Of a DNA stretch of 64,000 bases, positions 50,054 through 59,366 are shown one piece after another. The stretch comes from Vreelandella sp042466685 (GTDB lineage Bacteria > Pseudomonadota > Gammaproteobacteria > Pseudomonadales > Halomonadaceae), in the NCBI RefSeq assembly GCF_042466685.1, contig NZ_CP170448.1:1240001-1304000 (forward strand). Direction: 5' to 3'. Position 1 is the stretch's first letter; every line of letters starts with the position of its first letter. Under the pieces are notes generated by a model, which was not told where the DNA came from, did not search any database, and worked only from the letters and a program-made list of their open reading frames with translations. The translations under genes were made by a program, and so were the position numbers.

Positions 50054-51076
50054 ATGTCTCGAACTCTCATTAGTAAATCTGTTACTGCCTCTGGTTTAGC
50101 CACGCTGTTGGCGGTGTCGCTGGTAAGTGCCAGCCCCGCTCAAGCTGCTGAGCAATTGCGTATCGCCGAACAGTTTGGCATCACCTATCTACTGCTCCAC
50201 GTTGCCCGTGACCAGGGCCTGATTGAAAAGCACGGTGCCGAGCGCGGTGTGGATATCGATGTGGAGTGGTTGCAGCTTTCAGGCGGGGCGGCCGTGAATG
50301 ATGCGCTGCTCTCTAACAGTATCGATATTGCCGGGGCTGGGGTGGGGCCGCTGTTAACGGTGTGGGATCGCACTCATGGCAACTTGAATGTGAAAGGCAT
50401 CGCTTCCCTAGGCGAGTTCCCTAATTTTTTGATCACCAATAACCCCGATATTCAGACGTTAGAAGATATTGATGACAATGATCGCATTGCCGTGCCTGCA
50501 GTCGGTGTATCTGTTCAGTCACGTTTCTTGCAAAAGGCGGTCGCCGATACTTTTGGGCAGGATCAGTTTGATCGGTTAGAGGGCAATACCGTTGCACTGC
50601 CTCACCCAGATGCCACGGCGGCGCTCATCAGCGGCGGCACCGAGATTAATACACACTTTTCATCCATCCCTTTTCAATACCAGGCCTTGCAGCAAGAGGG
50701 CATTCACAAAATTACCGACTCCTACGAAATTCTAGGCGGCCCTGTATCTCCGACGGTGCTTTACGCCACCGAAGATTTTCGCAATGAAAATCCTGACATC
50801 TATGCTGCGTTCCTGGATGCACTGGATGAGGCCAGATCGGTAATAGAAGAAGACCCGCGCGAAGCTGCGAATATCTATAAACGAGTGACAGGCACGCAGT
50901 TAGATATCGATTTCCTGGAGTCGATTATTACTGACGAACAAGTGAGCTTCTCTCTGGTGCCGAACAACACTTTCCCGTTGGTAGAGTTTCTGTTTGACGT
51001 TGGCGCTATTCAGAATGAGCCCACTTCATGGCAGGACTACTTCTTTGAAGATATCCATGCCTGGGAGGGGAGCTAA
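50054..51076 (+). CDS. ABC transporter substrate-binding protein (taurine/sulfonate/nitrate type)
   Basis: A 340-residue periplasmic protein with a Sec signal ending in ASPAQA-AE. The mature part belongs to the SsuA/TauA/NrtA-like binding-protein family (LRIAEQFGITYLLLHVARDQG, then LLSNSIDIAGAGVGP). AGGAG is 8 nt before the ATG at 50054. It is the first gene of an operon with ATPase, PLP enzyme and permease. The ligand cannot be read from sequence; the TauD-like neighbour points to a sulfonate. Confidence 0.88.
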   Translation: MSRTLISKSVTASGLATLLAVSLVSASPAQAAEQLRIAEQFGITYLLLHVARDQGLIEKHGAERGVDIDVEWLQLSGGAAVNDALLSNSIDIAGAGVGPLLTVWDRTHGNLNVKGIASLGEFPNFLITNNPDIQTLEDIDDNDRIAVPAVGVSVQSRFLQKAVADTFGQDQFDRLEGNTVALPHPDATAALISGGTEINTHFSSIPFQYQALQQEGIHKITDSYEILGGPVSPTVLYATEDFRNENPDIYAAFLDALDEARSVIEEDPREAANIYKRVTGTQLDIDFLESIITDEQVSFSLVPNNTFPLVEFLFDVGAIQNEPTSWQDYFFEDIHAWEGS

Positions 51077-51933
51077 TGTCGATTGCACTGCGTAAGCGCC
51101 ATGTGCTGGGTGAGGCCTCGCTGGATCGCGAGGCTTATTCACCGACAAATACGTCATCCGCAGCAGCAACTCCCAGGCTGGCAGTAGACAACGTTACCCT
51201 TGAATACCGGACTCGCCAACATGTCGTGAAAGCGACCCAGCAAGTGAGCTTTAACGTGCAGGAAGGGGATCGGTTTGTACTGCTGGGGCCATCCGGTTGC
51301 GGCAAGTCCACGCTGCTCAAAGCCATCGCTGGTTTTCTAACCCCTGCAGAAGGCAGCATTCGTCTGGATGGCAACACCATTCATGGCCCAGGGCCCGACC
51401 GTATCGTGGTGTTTCAGGAGTTTGATCAACTGCCACCCTGGAAAACCGTCAAGCAGAACGTAATGTTCCCGCTGGTGGCTTCGCGCACCTTGGGGCGCAA
51501 AGCGGCGGAGCAGCGGGCGTTAGAAACGCTAGAAAAGGTTGGGCTGGGGCGTTTTGCGGATGCCTATCCGCATACGCTTTCCGGTGGCATGAAGCAGCGT
51601 GTGGCCATCGCCCGTGCGCTGGCCATGCGGCCACGGGTGTTGCTGATGGATGAACCCTTTGCCGCACTCGATGCGCTCACCCGGCGCAAAATGCAGGAAG
51701 AGTTGCTGGCGTTGTGGGAGCAAGAAGGCTTTACGCTACTGTTTGTTACCCACTCCATTGAAGAAGCCCAGGTAATAGGTAACCGGGTACTGCTGCTGTC
51801 ACCCCACCCAGGCCGGGTGCGCGCTGAGCTAGGCTGCGCCGACGATAGCCTGCACAGCTTGGGAAGTGAAGCCACCAAAGCGCGTACTCAAACCATTCAT
51901 CGGCTGCTATTTGAAAATGAGGTGGCCCCATGA
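51076..51933 (+). CDS. ABC transporter ATP-binding protein (SsuB/TauB-like)
   Basis: A 285-residue nucleotide-binding subunit. Walker A GPSGCGKST is at residues 71-79, followed by the Q-loop in VFQEFDQLPPW, signature LSGGMKQR, Walker B LLMDEPFAALD, and the switch His in VTHSIEEA. An N-terminal extension of about 35 residues precedes the core. It starts on the stop of the binding-protein gene (TAATG) and overlaps the next start, so translation is coupled. Confidence 0.92.
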   Translation: MSIALRKRHVLGEASLDREAYSPTNTSSAAATPRLAVDNVTLEYRTRQHVVKATQQVSFNVQEGDRFVLLGPSGCGKSTLLKAIAGFLTPAEGSIRLDGNTIHGPGPDRIVVFQEFDQLPPWKTVKQNVMFPLVASRTLGRKAAEQRALETLEKVGLGRFADAYPHTLSGGMKQRVAIARALAMRPRVLLMDEPFAALDALTRRKMQEELLALWEQEGFTLLFVTHSIEEAQVIGNRVLLLSPHPGRVRAELGCADDSLHSLGSEATKARTQTIHRLLFENEVAP

Positions 51934-53237
51934 GTGCGTTAGTCAGCCCGCGTGTAGATGAAAAAGTCACTCCCTTAGCAGGTCAGCGTTATAGCTATGT
52001 TGAAGGGCTTTACTGCCCGCGCTGTGCTGCTGAATATGCCCATCAACACGTTCAACAGCTGTGCCAGTGTGGCTCGCCGCTGCTGGTGCGTTATGACTTG
52101 GAGGCGCTTAAAGCGTCATGGTCGAAGGCGGATCTTGTTTCGCGCCCCTGGAGCCTGTGGCGTTACCACGAGTTGCTGCCCGTGACGACGCCAGACGCCG
52201 TCGTCAGCCTAGGTGAGGTGGTTACACCGCTGATCGAATTGCCTGCGCTGGGTGCCGATATGCGCTTGGATAATTTGGTCATGAAAGACGAAGGGCTGCT
52301 GCCCACGGGGTCATTTAAAGCGCGGGGCGCGGCGGTGGGCATATCCCGCGCTAAAGAGTTGGGTGTTACCCACTTAGCCATGCCAACCAATGGTAATGCC
52401 GGTGCCGCGTGGTCGTTATATGCCGCCCGGGCAGGCATTAAAGCCACGATTAGTATGCCGGTAGATGCCCCCTTTATTACTCGCCAAGAGTGTGCCGCTG
52501 CCGGTGCCAGCCTAACCCTGGTCAATGGGGTGATTAGTGATTCAGGCAAGCAGATTGGCGAGTGGGTAAAAGCCACCGGCCACTACGATGCTTCCACCCT
52601 GAAAGAGCCGTATCGCATTGAGGGCAAGAAGACCATGGGGCTGGAGTTAGCCGAGCAGCTGGGCTGGCAGTTGCCGGATGTGATTCTGTACCCCACGGGG
52701 GGTGGTGTGGGGCTGATCGGTATTTACAAAGCCTTGCAGGAGCTTCAGACGCTGGCATGGGTAACCGGCAAGCTGCCGCGGCTAATTGCCGTGCAAGCCA
52801 AGGGTTGCGCGCCCATTGTGAAGGCGTGGCAAGCGGGCGCGCGGGTATCGGAATTCTGGGAGCGCAGTCATACCCATGCGTTTGGTATCAACGTCCCAAA
52901 AGCACTAGGGGATTTTCTAGTGTTAGACGCTCTTTATGCCACCGGTGGTCGCGCCATTGCGGTGAGTGAAACGGCGATTCGTTGGGAGCAAACCCGGGCG
53001 GCTCAGCTAGAGGGTACCTTTGTATGCCCAGAGGGGGCCGCTGTTCTCGCTGCCGCACGGGAGTTAAGCACGCTTGGCGAAATCGGCACTCATGAGCGTG
53101 TAGTGGCGCTGAATACCGGCGCAGGCATCAAATACCCGGATAGCCAATCGTTCCACGTTGACGTGCTGGATAAACAGAGCGCTATTCCCACTACAGGTTT
53201 CACGACGGCATCAGGAGATTCACATGAGCGTACATGA
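51930..53237 (+). CDS. Threonine synthase-like PLP-dependent enzyme
   Basis: A 435-residue fold-type II PLP enzyme. An N-terminal zinc-ribbon-like segment has Cys29, Cys32, Cys45 and Cys47. The PLP lysine is Lys130 in GSFKARG; the phosphate-binding loop YPTGGGVGL and PTNGNAGAAW are present. It looks like threonine synthase, but it is embedded between the ATPase and permease genes of a sulfonate-type ABC operon. Archaeal cysteate synthase is a paralogue of threonine synthase, so a beta-replacement or elimination on an imported sulfur compound is conceivable. The actual reaction is unknown. Confidence 0.8.
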   Translation: MSALVSPRVDEKVTPLAGQRYSYVEGLYCPRCAAEYAHQHVQQLCQCGSPLLVRYDLEALKASWSKADLVSRPWSLWRYHELLPVTTPDAVVSLGEVVTPLIELPALGADMRLDNLVMKDEGLLPTGSFKARGAAVGISRAKELGVTHLAMPTNGNAGAAWSLYAARAGIKATISMPVDAPFITRQECAAAGASLTLVNGVISDSGKQIGEWVKATGHYDASTLKEPYRIEGKKTMGLELAEQLGWQLPDVILYPTGGGVGLIGIYKALQELQTLAWVTGKLPRLIAVQAKGCAPIVKAWQAGARVSEFWERSHTHAFGINVPKALGDFLVLDALYATGGRAIAVSETAIRWEQTRAAQLEGTFVCPEGAAVLAAARELSTLGEIGTHERVVALNTGAGIKYPDSQSFHVDVLDKQSAIPTTGFTTASGDSHERT

Positions 53238-54105
53238 CCTGCGTGGCCCCGTTGATTCACGGGTTGATCGCTTCTTTGATCTACCGCCCGTTGATGTGCG
53301 CGAGCTAAAAGTCGCTCGCAGTGTTGGCCAGCGGCTGTGGGATCAAAGCGTGGTGCGTAAAAGCGTCATTCTGGTGCTGTTGGTGGTCGCCTGGGAGGTG
53401 GTTGCCAGGGTACAGAACAATCCGCTGATGCTGCCCAGTGCCATGGAGACCGCGAGTGCCCTTTGGCATGGGCTGGCGTCAGGCGTTCTATTGGCACGGG
53501 TAAGTGCATCGCTGAGCGTGCTGCTAAAAGGTTTTGCCTTAGGTGCGTTTCTCGCTCTGGCGTTAACGACCTTGGCGGTCTCAACCCGTATTGGGCGAGA
53601 CTTGCTCACCACGTTAACGTCCATGTTCAGCCCGCTGCCCGCCATTGCCCTATTGCCGCTGGCGCTGCTGTGGTTCGGCCTGGGCGAGGCCAGCTTGATC
53701 TTTGTATTGGTGCACTCGGTGCTGTGGGCCATGGCGATCAATATTCACGCAGGCTTTCAAGGCGTTTCAGAAACATTGCGCATGGCTGGGCGTAATTACG
53801 GCCTTAAGGGGCTGCGCTATGTGGCCTTCATTCTGATTCCTGCAGCGCTTCCGGCATTGTTGGCGGGGTTAAAAATTGGCTGGGCGTTTGCCTGGCGCAC
53901 CCTGATCGCCGCCGAGCTGGTGTTTGGTGCTTCTTCAGGCAAAGGCGGGCTTGGCTGGTACATCTTCCAGAACCGTAACGAGCTTTACACCGATAACGTA
54001 TTTGCAGGCTTGGTCGTCGTCATTGTGATTGGCCTGCTGGTGGAAAACATTATTTTTGACAGCGTTGAGCGCCTAACGGTGAAGCGCTGGGGCATGGTGC
54101 GCTGA
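53224..54105 (+). CDS. ABC transporter permease (SsuC/TauC-like)
   Basis: A 293-residue inner-membrane permease with six predicted helices. The cytoplasmic coupling motif appears as EtLRMAGrNYGLKG (an EAA-like loop) before IPAALPALLAGLKIGWAFAW. The N-terminal 45 residues are cytosolic. ATG 53224 is set by AGGAG and overlaps the PLP enzyme gene by 14 bp. It completes the importer with the two genes upstream. Confidence 0.9.
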   Translation: MSVHDLRGPVDSRVDRFFDLPPVDVRELKVARSVGQRLWDQSVVRKSVILVLLVVAWEVVARVQNNPLMLPSAMETASALWHGLASGVLLARVSASLSVLLKGFALGAFLALALTTLAVSTRIGRDLLTTLTSMFSPLPAIALLPLALLWFGLGEASLIFVLVHSVLWAMAINIHAGFQGVSETLRMAGRNYGLKGLRYVAFILIPAALPALLAGLKIGWAFAWRTLIAAELVFGASSGKGGLGWYIFQNRNELYTDNVFAGLVVVIVIGLLVENIIFDSVERLTVKRWGMVR

Positions 54106-54127
54106 TGACAAAAAAGGAGACTTCCTA

Positions 54128-54958
54128 ATGCCGTTAACACAAGTAACCAACTACCTTAACGATCACCTTCATGCCTTTAATCCAAATGCCAGCCTGCGAC
54201 ATCATGCAGCGTTTCATTGGGAGAATGGGCGGATATGGGGGCAGCTTTCCAATCTGACGCTGTATCCATCGCAGCAGCCTATCTTCTCATTGGAGTGGTT
54301 AGATATTGCCGCTTGGGAAGCCGGGGTAGAAATTCGTGATCAACACGACGTACCGCACCCATCAGACTGGCTTTATTTTCTCTCGTGGAATCAGGAAGAT
54401 GTGGTTTTTTTAGACCGTTTTTTACGGGTTCTTCATGCCCTGAACCATTTGGCGCTGCATGGAGCCAGTACCAAGCCGCTGATTGTCGATGTGCACTGGC
54501 GTCATATCCAAGCAGTTGAGGTATCTCATGGCAGTGTATTTGAAAGCCTGTTAACCCAGTTGGGCCTGCATCCTAGACAAGTGGTCTTGCGGCTAGATGG
54601 CTCCGTGGTATTGGAAGAGGAACACGCCCAGACCGCAGCCCATAGTTTTCACCAGCGTGGCTATCCGCTGCTAGCACAAGCCGTGCCGTTGGGTACCACT
54701 TCTAACGAGTGGCAGCGCTTGAAACAGAGCGGTGTACGCTGGGTAACGCCACCGGCTGATGCGTTGCCGCTGGCGCGCAAAAGCCGCGAACACTTCCCCC
54801 ACTTAACGGAGTGGAGCAAGGATGCAAGACGCGCAGGCTTAAAAGTGTGGTGGCCAAAACTTGATCGACCTGGAGACTTGGGAATTATGACTCAGTTGGA
54901 GCCGACGTTGGTGAGTGGTTTATTGATGGAGAATAGTGTCGAATTAAAGCTGGCATAA
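54128..54958 (+). CDS. Degenerate EAL-domain protein
   Basis: A 276-residue protein whose secondary-structure pattern follows cyclic-di-GMP EAL domains: an opening FHWENGRIWGQ strand, FLDRFLRVLHALNHLALHG helix, LIVDVHWRHIQAVEV, LLTQLGLHPRQVVLRL, and GLKVWWPKLDRPGDLG where EGVE normally lies. The Glu-Ala-Leu signature, the DDFG loop and the EGVE Glu are all replaced, so it should not hydrolyse cyclic-di-GMP. It may bind a nucleotide or act as a regulator of the sulfonate operon. It is 22 bp after the permease gene with its own AAAAGGAG. Confidence 0.6.
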   Translation: MPLTQVTNYLNDHLHAFNPNASLRHHAAFHWENGRIWGQLSNLTLYPSQQPIFSLEWLDIAAWEAGVEIRDQHDVPHPSDWLYFLSWNQEDVVFLDRFLRVLHALNHLALHGASTKPLIVDVHWRHIQAVEVSHGSVFESLLTQLGLHPRQVVLRLDGSVVLEEEHAQTAAHSFHQRGYPLLAQAVPLGTTSNEWQRLKQSGVRWVTPPADALPLARKSREHFPHLTEWSKDARRAGLKVWWPKLDRPGDLGIMTQLEPTLVSGLLMENSVELKLA

Positions 54959-55005
54959 ACGTCACTAGCTAAAGCCATCGTTTATATTTAATAGCCCCAG
55001 ATTGC

Positions 55006-55155
55006 TCAAGGCCCATCAATCCAGTCGACAATGTCGCGCGGCCCAAACCAGAGAGTTGGCTGGGTTTTGTCAGAAGGGGGAGCGGGACGCTGGTGCAGTT
55101 TGCACCAGCGACGCCATTTGCCTACTAAACGCTTAGCCGTTTGCAACACGTTCAT
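55006..55155 (-). CDS. Possible small basic protein after cysA
   Basis: Forty-nine codons from ATG 55155, overlapping the end of cysA by about 23 bp in another frame (MNVLQTAKRLVGKWRRWCKL at the start, DIVDWIDGP at the end). It is basic with many Trp. There is no clear ribosome site, so it could be a coupled small protein or chance. No family is known to me. Confidence 0.3.
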   Translation of the reverse strand: MNVLQTAKRLVGKWRRWCKLHQRPAPPSDKTQPTLWFGPRDIVDWIDGP

Positions 55156-56212
55156 CAGGCAAGAACACGCGGCTATAGAGGGGGCGAATCCAAGCATCGC
55201 TACCTTGCGCTAAGCCCAAGGCGCGAAAGTGGTGCTTGGTAAGCTCTGCGTGAACAAGCTCTTCGCTATTGTCGGTGCGCAGTTCAAGACGAACGGTAGG
55301 GCCTACTACCGATACCAGCTCGATTTTGGCATGCAGTGCATCTGAGTGTTCACGCCCGGCGAATACCTCAATCTCATGTGGCCTTACGTACGCCTGACCT
55401 TGCTCATTTTTGTAACCTTGAAATTCAGGTGCAGGCAGTTGCACATCGCCAATACGGGCGATTCCATCATGAACCCGTGCATGGAACAGGTTCACATTGC
55501 CGAGGAATTGGTACACAAAAGGGTTGGCCGGGTGGTCATAAACATCCTCCGGTGAACCATCCTGCTCAACGCGGCCTTTGTTCATCACCACAACCCGGTC
55601 TGAGACTTCCAGCGCCTCTTCCTGGTCATGGGTAACGAACACGCTGGTCACGTGAATATCATCGTGTAGTCGGCGCAGCCAGCGGCGAAGCTCGGCGCGC
55701 ACTTTGGCATCCAGTGCGCCGAAAGGCTCATCCAGCAACAGCACTTTGGGCTCCACCGCCAGCGCACGTGCCAGCGCAATTCGTTGGCGCTGGCCGCCAG
55801 AGAGCTGATGGGGGTAGCGGTGGGCGGTCCAGTCCAGCTGTACGAGTTCCAGCAGTCGCATGACTTTCTGCTTAATCTCGTCTTTGCTGGGGCGGGTTTT
55901 GCGTGGTCGAACGGTTAACCCGTAAGCGACGTTCTGAAACACGGTCATATGCTTGAATAAGGCATAGTGCTGAAAGACAAAGCCAACACCGCGCTCGCTG
56001 ACATGCAGGTCGGTAGTGTCTTCGCCGTGAAAGCGGATTCGCCCAGTATCTGGCTGCTCTAGTCCGGCTATGATGCGCAAAAGCGTTGTCTTGCCGGAAC
56101 CAGAAGGGCCGAGCAGGGCAGTGAGCTCGCCATCACGGAACGTTAGGCTGACATTGTCGACCGCGACAAAGTCGCGAAAATGTTTGTTAACGTGATCGAT
56201 TTCAATACTCAT
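55133..56212 (-). CDS. cysA: Sulfate/thiosulfate ABC transporter ATP-binding protein CysA
   Basis: A 359-residue ATPase. Walker A GPSGSGKTT is at residues 35-43; signature LSGGQRQR, Walker B LLDEPFGALD and FVTHDQEEAL follow. The C-terminal TOBE-like domain (VRPHEIEVFAG) is typical of CysA. ATG 56212 is chosen; the longer frame to 56308 overlaps cysW heavily. Last gene of the leftward sulfate operon. Confidence 0.93.
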   Translation of the reverse strand: MSIEIDHVNKHFRDFVAVDNVSLTFRDGELTALLGPSGSGKTTLLRIIAGLEQPDTGRIRFHGEDTTDLHVSERGVGFVFQHYALFKHMTVFQNVAYGLTVRPRKTRPSKDEIKQKVMRLLELVQLDWTAHRYPHQLSGGQRQRIALARALAVEPKVLLLDEPFGALDAKVRAELRRWLRRLHDDIHVTSVFVTHDQEEALEVSDRVVVMNKGRVEQDGSPEDVYDHPANPFVYQFLGNVNLFHARVHDGIARIGDVQLPAPEFQGYKNEQGQAYVRPHEIEVFAGREHSDALHAKIELVSVVGPTVRLELRTDNSEELVHAELTKHHFRALGLAQGSDAWIRPLYSRVFLPDERVANG

Positions 56213-56246
56213 AAATAGTCTCTTATCTCTGTGAAGCGCTAAGGGA

Positions 56247-57134
56247 TCAGGCGGCAGCAATACGCTGACGGCGTTCTTCGTTCCACTCAACGGCGCTCTT
56301 AATCGCAATGGTGACTAGCGCAAGGCCTGTCAAAAGCGAAGAGACGGCAAAAGCGGCGGTAAACATGTATTCGTTGTAGAGCACTTCAATGTGAAGTGGC
56401 ATGGTATTGGTTTCACCGCGAATGCGACCTGACACTACCGCTACCGCGCCGAATTCACCCATGGCGCGCGCGTTACACAGAATGATGCCGTAGATGAGTC
56501 CCCACTTAATATTGGGAAGGGTGACGTACCAGAAGGTTTTCCAGCCGTTGGCTCCGAGCGTTAACGAGGCTTCTTCTTCCTCTTTACCCTGCTGCTGCAT
56601 CAGTGGAATCAGCTCACGAGCGATGAACGGCAGCGTTCCAAAGGCAATCACAATGATGATGCCAGGCACGGCAAAGATAATGCGCATATCGTGGGCTGAG
56701 AGCCAGGGGCCCAGCCAGCCTTGGGAGCCGAACAGAATGACGAAGATTAATCCCACCACCACGGGCGATATCGCAAAGGGCATATCAATCAGGGTGATGA
56801 GGATCGACTTGCCACGAAACTCAAATTTAGCGATTGCCCATGCAGCGGCAACACCAAACAAGGTGTTGAGTGGCACGACAATGGCGACAATTAGTAGCGT
56901 TAAACGAATAGCTGACAATGCATCAGGATCGCTGACCGCCGCATACCAAACCCCAATGCCGCGCTCAAAGGCGCCGTAAAGTACTACCGTAAGGGGCAGC
57001 ACCAAAAAAAGGGTGAGAAACGTTAAGGCGATCGTGATTAAGGTAATCCGAATCCAGGCAGGCTCTTCTGTCGCGCGTCGCCAGCGTTTGGCAATAGTAT
57101 CGTTGGTATCAATAACCGTAGAGGGAGTTGTCAC
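56247..57134 (-). CDS. cysW: Sulfate ABC transporter permease CysW
   Basis: A 295-residue permease with six helices. DMPFAISPVVVGLIFVILFG and the coupling loop EEEEASLTLGANGWKTFWYV are typical of CysW, as is the late NARAMGEFGAVAVVSG. It pairs with CysT to move sulfate or thiosulfate through the inner membrane, driven by CysA. It lies 12 bp after cysT and 34 bp before cysA. Confidence 0.94.
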   Translation of the reverse strand: MTTPSTVIDTNDTIAKRWRRATEEPAWIRITLITIALTFLTLFLVLPLTVVLYGAFERGIGVWYAAVSDPDALSAIRLTLLIVAIVVPLNTLFGVAAAWAIAKFEFRGKSILITLIDMPFAISPVVVGLIFVILFGSQGWLGPWLSAHDMRIIFAVPGIIIVIAFGTLPFIARELIPLMQQQGKEEEEASLTLGANGWKTFWYVTLPNIKWGLIYGIILCNARAMGEFGAVAVVSGRIRGETNTMPLHIEVLYNEYMFTAAFAVSSLLTGLALVTIAIKSAVEWNEERRQRIAAA

Positions 57135-57146
57135 GGTTTGCTCCTG

Positions 57147-57980
57147 TTATCCATGGCGACGGCTGGCCCACCACTGCAGGCCGTTAATAACCAGCAACAT
57201 TAAAAATGCCGCCACAAGCATCACGGTGCCGATCGCAGCTGCTCCGTGGTAATCGTACTGTTCCGTCTTAGCAACGATGAGCAGCGGTGTGATTTCAGTG
57301 CGAAATGGCAAATTGCCGGAGATGAAAACGACGGAACCGTACTCACCTAGCGCGCGTGCAAAGGCTAGCGCGTAGCCGGTGAGTAAGGCTGGAAATAAAG
57401 CGGGAAAAATAACCCGGCGAATGGTGGTAAGTCGGTCAGCACCCAAACTTGCAGAGGCTTCTTCTAACTCGGCTTCTAGGTCTTCCAGTACCGGCTGCAC
57501 GGTACGTACCACAAAGGGCAAGCCGATATAGGTGAGTGCAATTACAACGCCAAGCTGCGTATAGGCAACACGGATACCGAAAACATCCAAATATTGGCCC
57601 ACCCAACCGGTACTGGCATAGAGCGTCACTAGAGCGATACCGGCTACCGCGGTAGGAAGGGCAAAGGGGAGGTCGACCAGTGCATCCACAAGGCGTTTGC
57701 CTGGGAATTTGTAACGCACCAGCACCCAAGCCACTAGCCCACCAAAAACCAGATTAATCGTCGCGGCAATTAATGAGCCACCAAAGGAGAGCTTGTAGGA
57801 AGCGACCACTTGGCGCTGGCTAATCGCATTCCAAAACGTCTCCCAACTCATCGTGGTGGTATAAAGCAAAAAGGCACCCACCGGAATAAGAAACACTAGG
57901 CCCATATACAGCAGAGTGAAACCCATGGTGAGACCGAAACCTGGAATGACCCGGCGTTTGGCAAGCGTAATTGATGACAT
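57147..57980 (-). CDS. cysT: Sulfate ABC transporter permease CysT (CysU)
   Basis: A 277-residue permease with six helices: GFTLLYMGLVFLIPVGAFLL first, then DLPFALPTAVAGIALVTLY. The coupling loop is ELEEASASLGADRLTTIRRV and the late FARALGEYGSVVFISGN matches CysT. ATG 57980 is chosen over one four codons upstream because GAGAG precedes it. It follows sbp after a hairpin. Confidence 0.94.
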   Translation of the reverse strand: MSSITLAKRRVIPGFGLTMGFTLLYMGLVFLIPVGAFLLYTTTMSWETFWNAISQRQVVASYKLSFGGSLIAATINLVFGGLVAWVLVRYKFPGKRLVDALVDLPFALPTAVAGIALVTLYASTGWVGQYLDVFGIRVAYTQLGVVIALTYIGLPFVVRTVQPVLEDLEAELEEASASLGADRLTTIRRVIFPALFPALLTGYALAFARALGEYGSVVFISGNLPFRTEITPLLIVAKTEQYDYHGAAAIGTVMLVAAFLMLLVINGLQWWASRRHG

Positions 57981-57998
57981 ATAGACTCTCATTAAAAT

Positions 57999-58023
57999 GC
58001 CAGAAGGTAACTAACCTCCTGGC
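57999..58023 (-). other. Intercistronic hairpin between sbp and cysT
   Basis: On the minus strand GCCAGGAGGT pairs with ACCTTCTGGC (one wobble) around a 5-nt loop, then ATTTTAATG. Such hairpins after a binding-protein gene often stabilise its mRNA or act as partial terminators, giving more binding protein than permease. Confidence 0.55.
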
Positions 58024-58043
58024 AAGTGGATCAATAAGCTCGT

Positions 58044-59111
58044 TTACTGTGTGTTGATATCTTCAAGAATGTCGTCGAATACGCCGCCATCGTTAAAGAA
58101 GCGCTGCTGAGCTTCCTGCCAGCCACCGAAAACGTCATCAATCGTGAAGAGATTAAGCGCTGGGAACTCATCACTGTACTCAGCCAAAATTTCCTGGTTG
58201 CTTGGGCGGTAATAGTGTTTGGCAGCTAAGTGCTGGGCTTCGTCTGTATAGAGGTGCTCTAAATAAGCTTCGGCTACTTCGCGGGTACCCTTCCGGTCAA
58301 CATTGGCGTCTATAACGGTGACGGGTGGCTCAGCTAGAATGCTCTGAGATGGCACAATAATTTCGTACTCACCCTGTCCGAGCTGCTCTACTGACAAGAA
58401 GGCTTCGTTCTCCCAGGCAATAAACACATCGCCAATACGGCGCTGAACGAAAGTATTAGTCGCGCCACGAGCGCCTGGATCAAGAACAGGTACGTTTTCA
58501 TAAACTTGGCGAACGAAATCATAAGTCTGTTCTTCATCGCCATCGAACTGCTCTAAACCGTAACCCCATAGCGCCAGGAAGTTCCAGCGCGCGCCCCCTG
58601 AGGTTTTCGGGTTTGGCGTAATCACCTCAACCCCTTCCTGAGCTAGATCGTCCCAATCTTGAATATTTTTCGGGTTGCCATCACGCACCAGTAGGACGAT
58701 GGTGGACGTATAGGGAGAGCTGTTATTGGGTAGGCGTGACTGCCAGTCCTGGGGAATCAAATCAGCACGTTCATGGATCGCGTCAATATCGTAGGCAAGC
58801 GCCAGTGTCGCTACGTCAGCATCAATACCGTCAATAATTGCCCGGCCTTGCGAACCTGACCCCCCATGGGACTGACGAACAGTCACAGATTGACTCTGTT
58901 CGGCTTGCCAAAACTCGTCAAATAGCTCGTTGTATTCGCGATAGAATTCACGAGTAGGGTCGTAAGAGACATTGAGAAGCTCAACGCTTTCGCTTTGAGC
59001 TTGAGCGGATGTGCTGAGTGTGAGTGCACCGATGAGCAAGGCGCCGCCGAGAAGGGTGGCAGTGGTGAGTTTGGAAAGTTGCCAAATATTTGAAGTGTTA
59101 ATAGCTTGCAT
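58044..59111 (-). CDS. sbp: Periplasmic sulfate-binding protein
   Basis: A 355-residue protein with a long Sec signal (hydrophobic LLGGALLIGALTLSTSAQAQ, residues about 20-39). The mature part is the Sbp/CysP family: LLNVSYDPTREFYREYNELF, then SHGGSGSQGRAIIDG, and NPKTSGGARWNFLALWGYG. It captures sulfate or thiosulfate for CysTWA. ATG 59111 is preceded by GGAG. First gene of the operon; the AT-rich region to 59366 should hold its CysB-activated promoter. Confidence 0.93.
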   Translation of the reverse strand: MQAINTSNIWQLSKLTTATLLGGALLIGALTLSTSAQAQSESVELLNVSYDPTREFYREYNELFDEFWQAEQSQSVTVRQSHGGSGSQGRAIIDGIDADVATLALAYDIDAIHERADLIPQDWQSRLPNNSSPYTSTIVLLVRDGNPKNIQDWDDLAQEGVEVITPNPKTSGGARWNFLALWGYGLEQFDGDEEQTYDFVRQVYENVPVLDPGARGATNTFVQRRIGDVFIAWENEAFLSVEQLGQGEYEIIVPSQSILAEPPVTVIDANVDRKGTREVAEAYLEHLYTDEAQHLAAKHYYRPSNQEILAEYSDEFPALNLFTIDDVFGGWQEAQQRFFNDGGVFDDILEDINTQ

Positions 59112-59366
59112 AGCGGCTGCTCCAGTCAAAGAAACCAAGTAATCGTTTGTTGAGTTGATGATCACAGCCTAACCATGTCTTTTATTCTGATTAACCAATA
59201 AAAAATGGATTGCTTATATCTTTTTGTGATTAGCCATTCTTTACAAACCAGCGAGCTTACGTAGTGAAATCAGGCATATTGAAAAGCCACAACGGTCAGG
59301 TGGCGTGGTTACCTGCTCGTCATGGGGAGGTTGGAAAAGATGGAAAACGAAGGCGGTGAACGACAG

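Noticed and set aside
51930..53237. Naming the PLP enzyme cysteate synthase
   Set aside because: Threonine synthase and cysteate synthase cannot be separated by eye; only the context hints at the latter, so the call stays generic.
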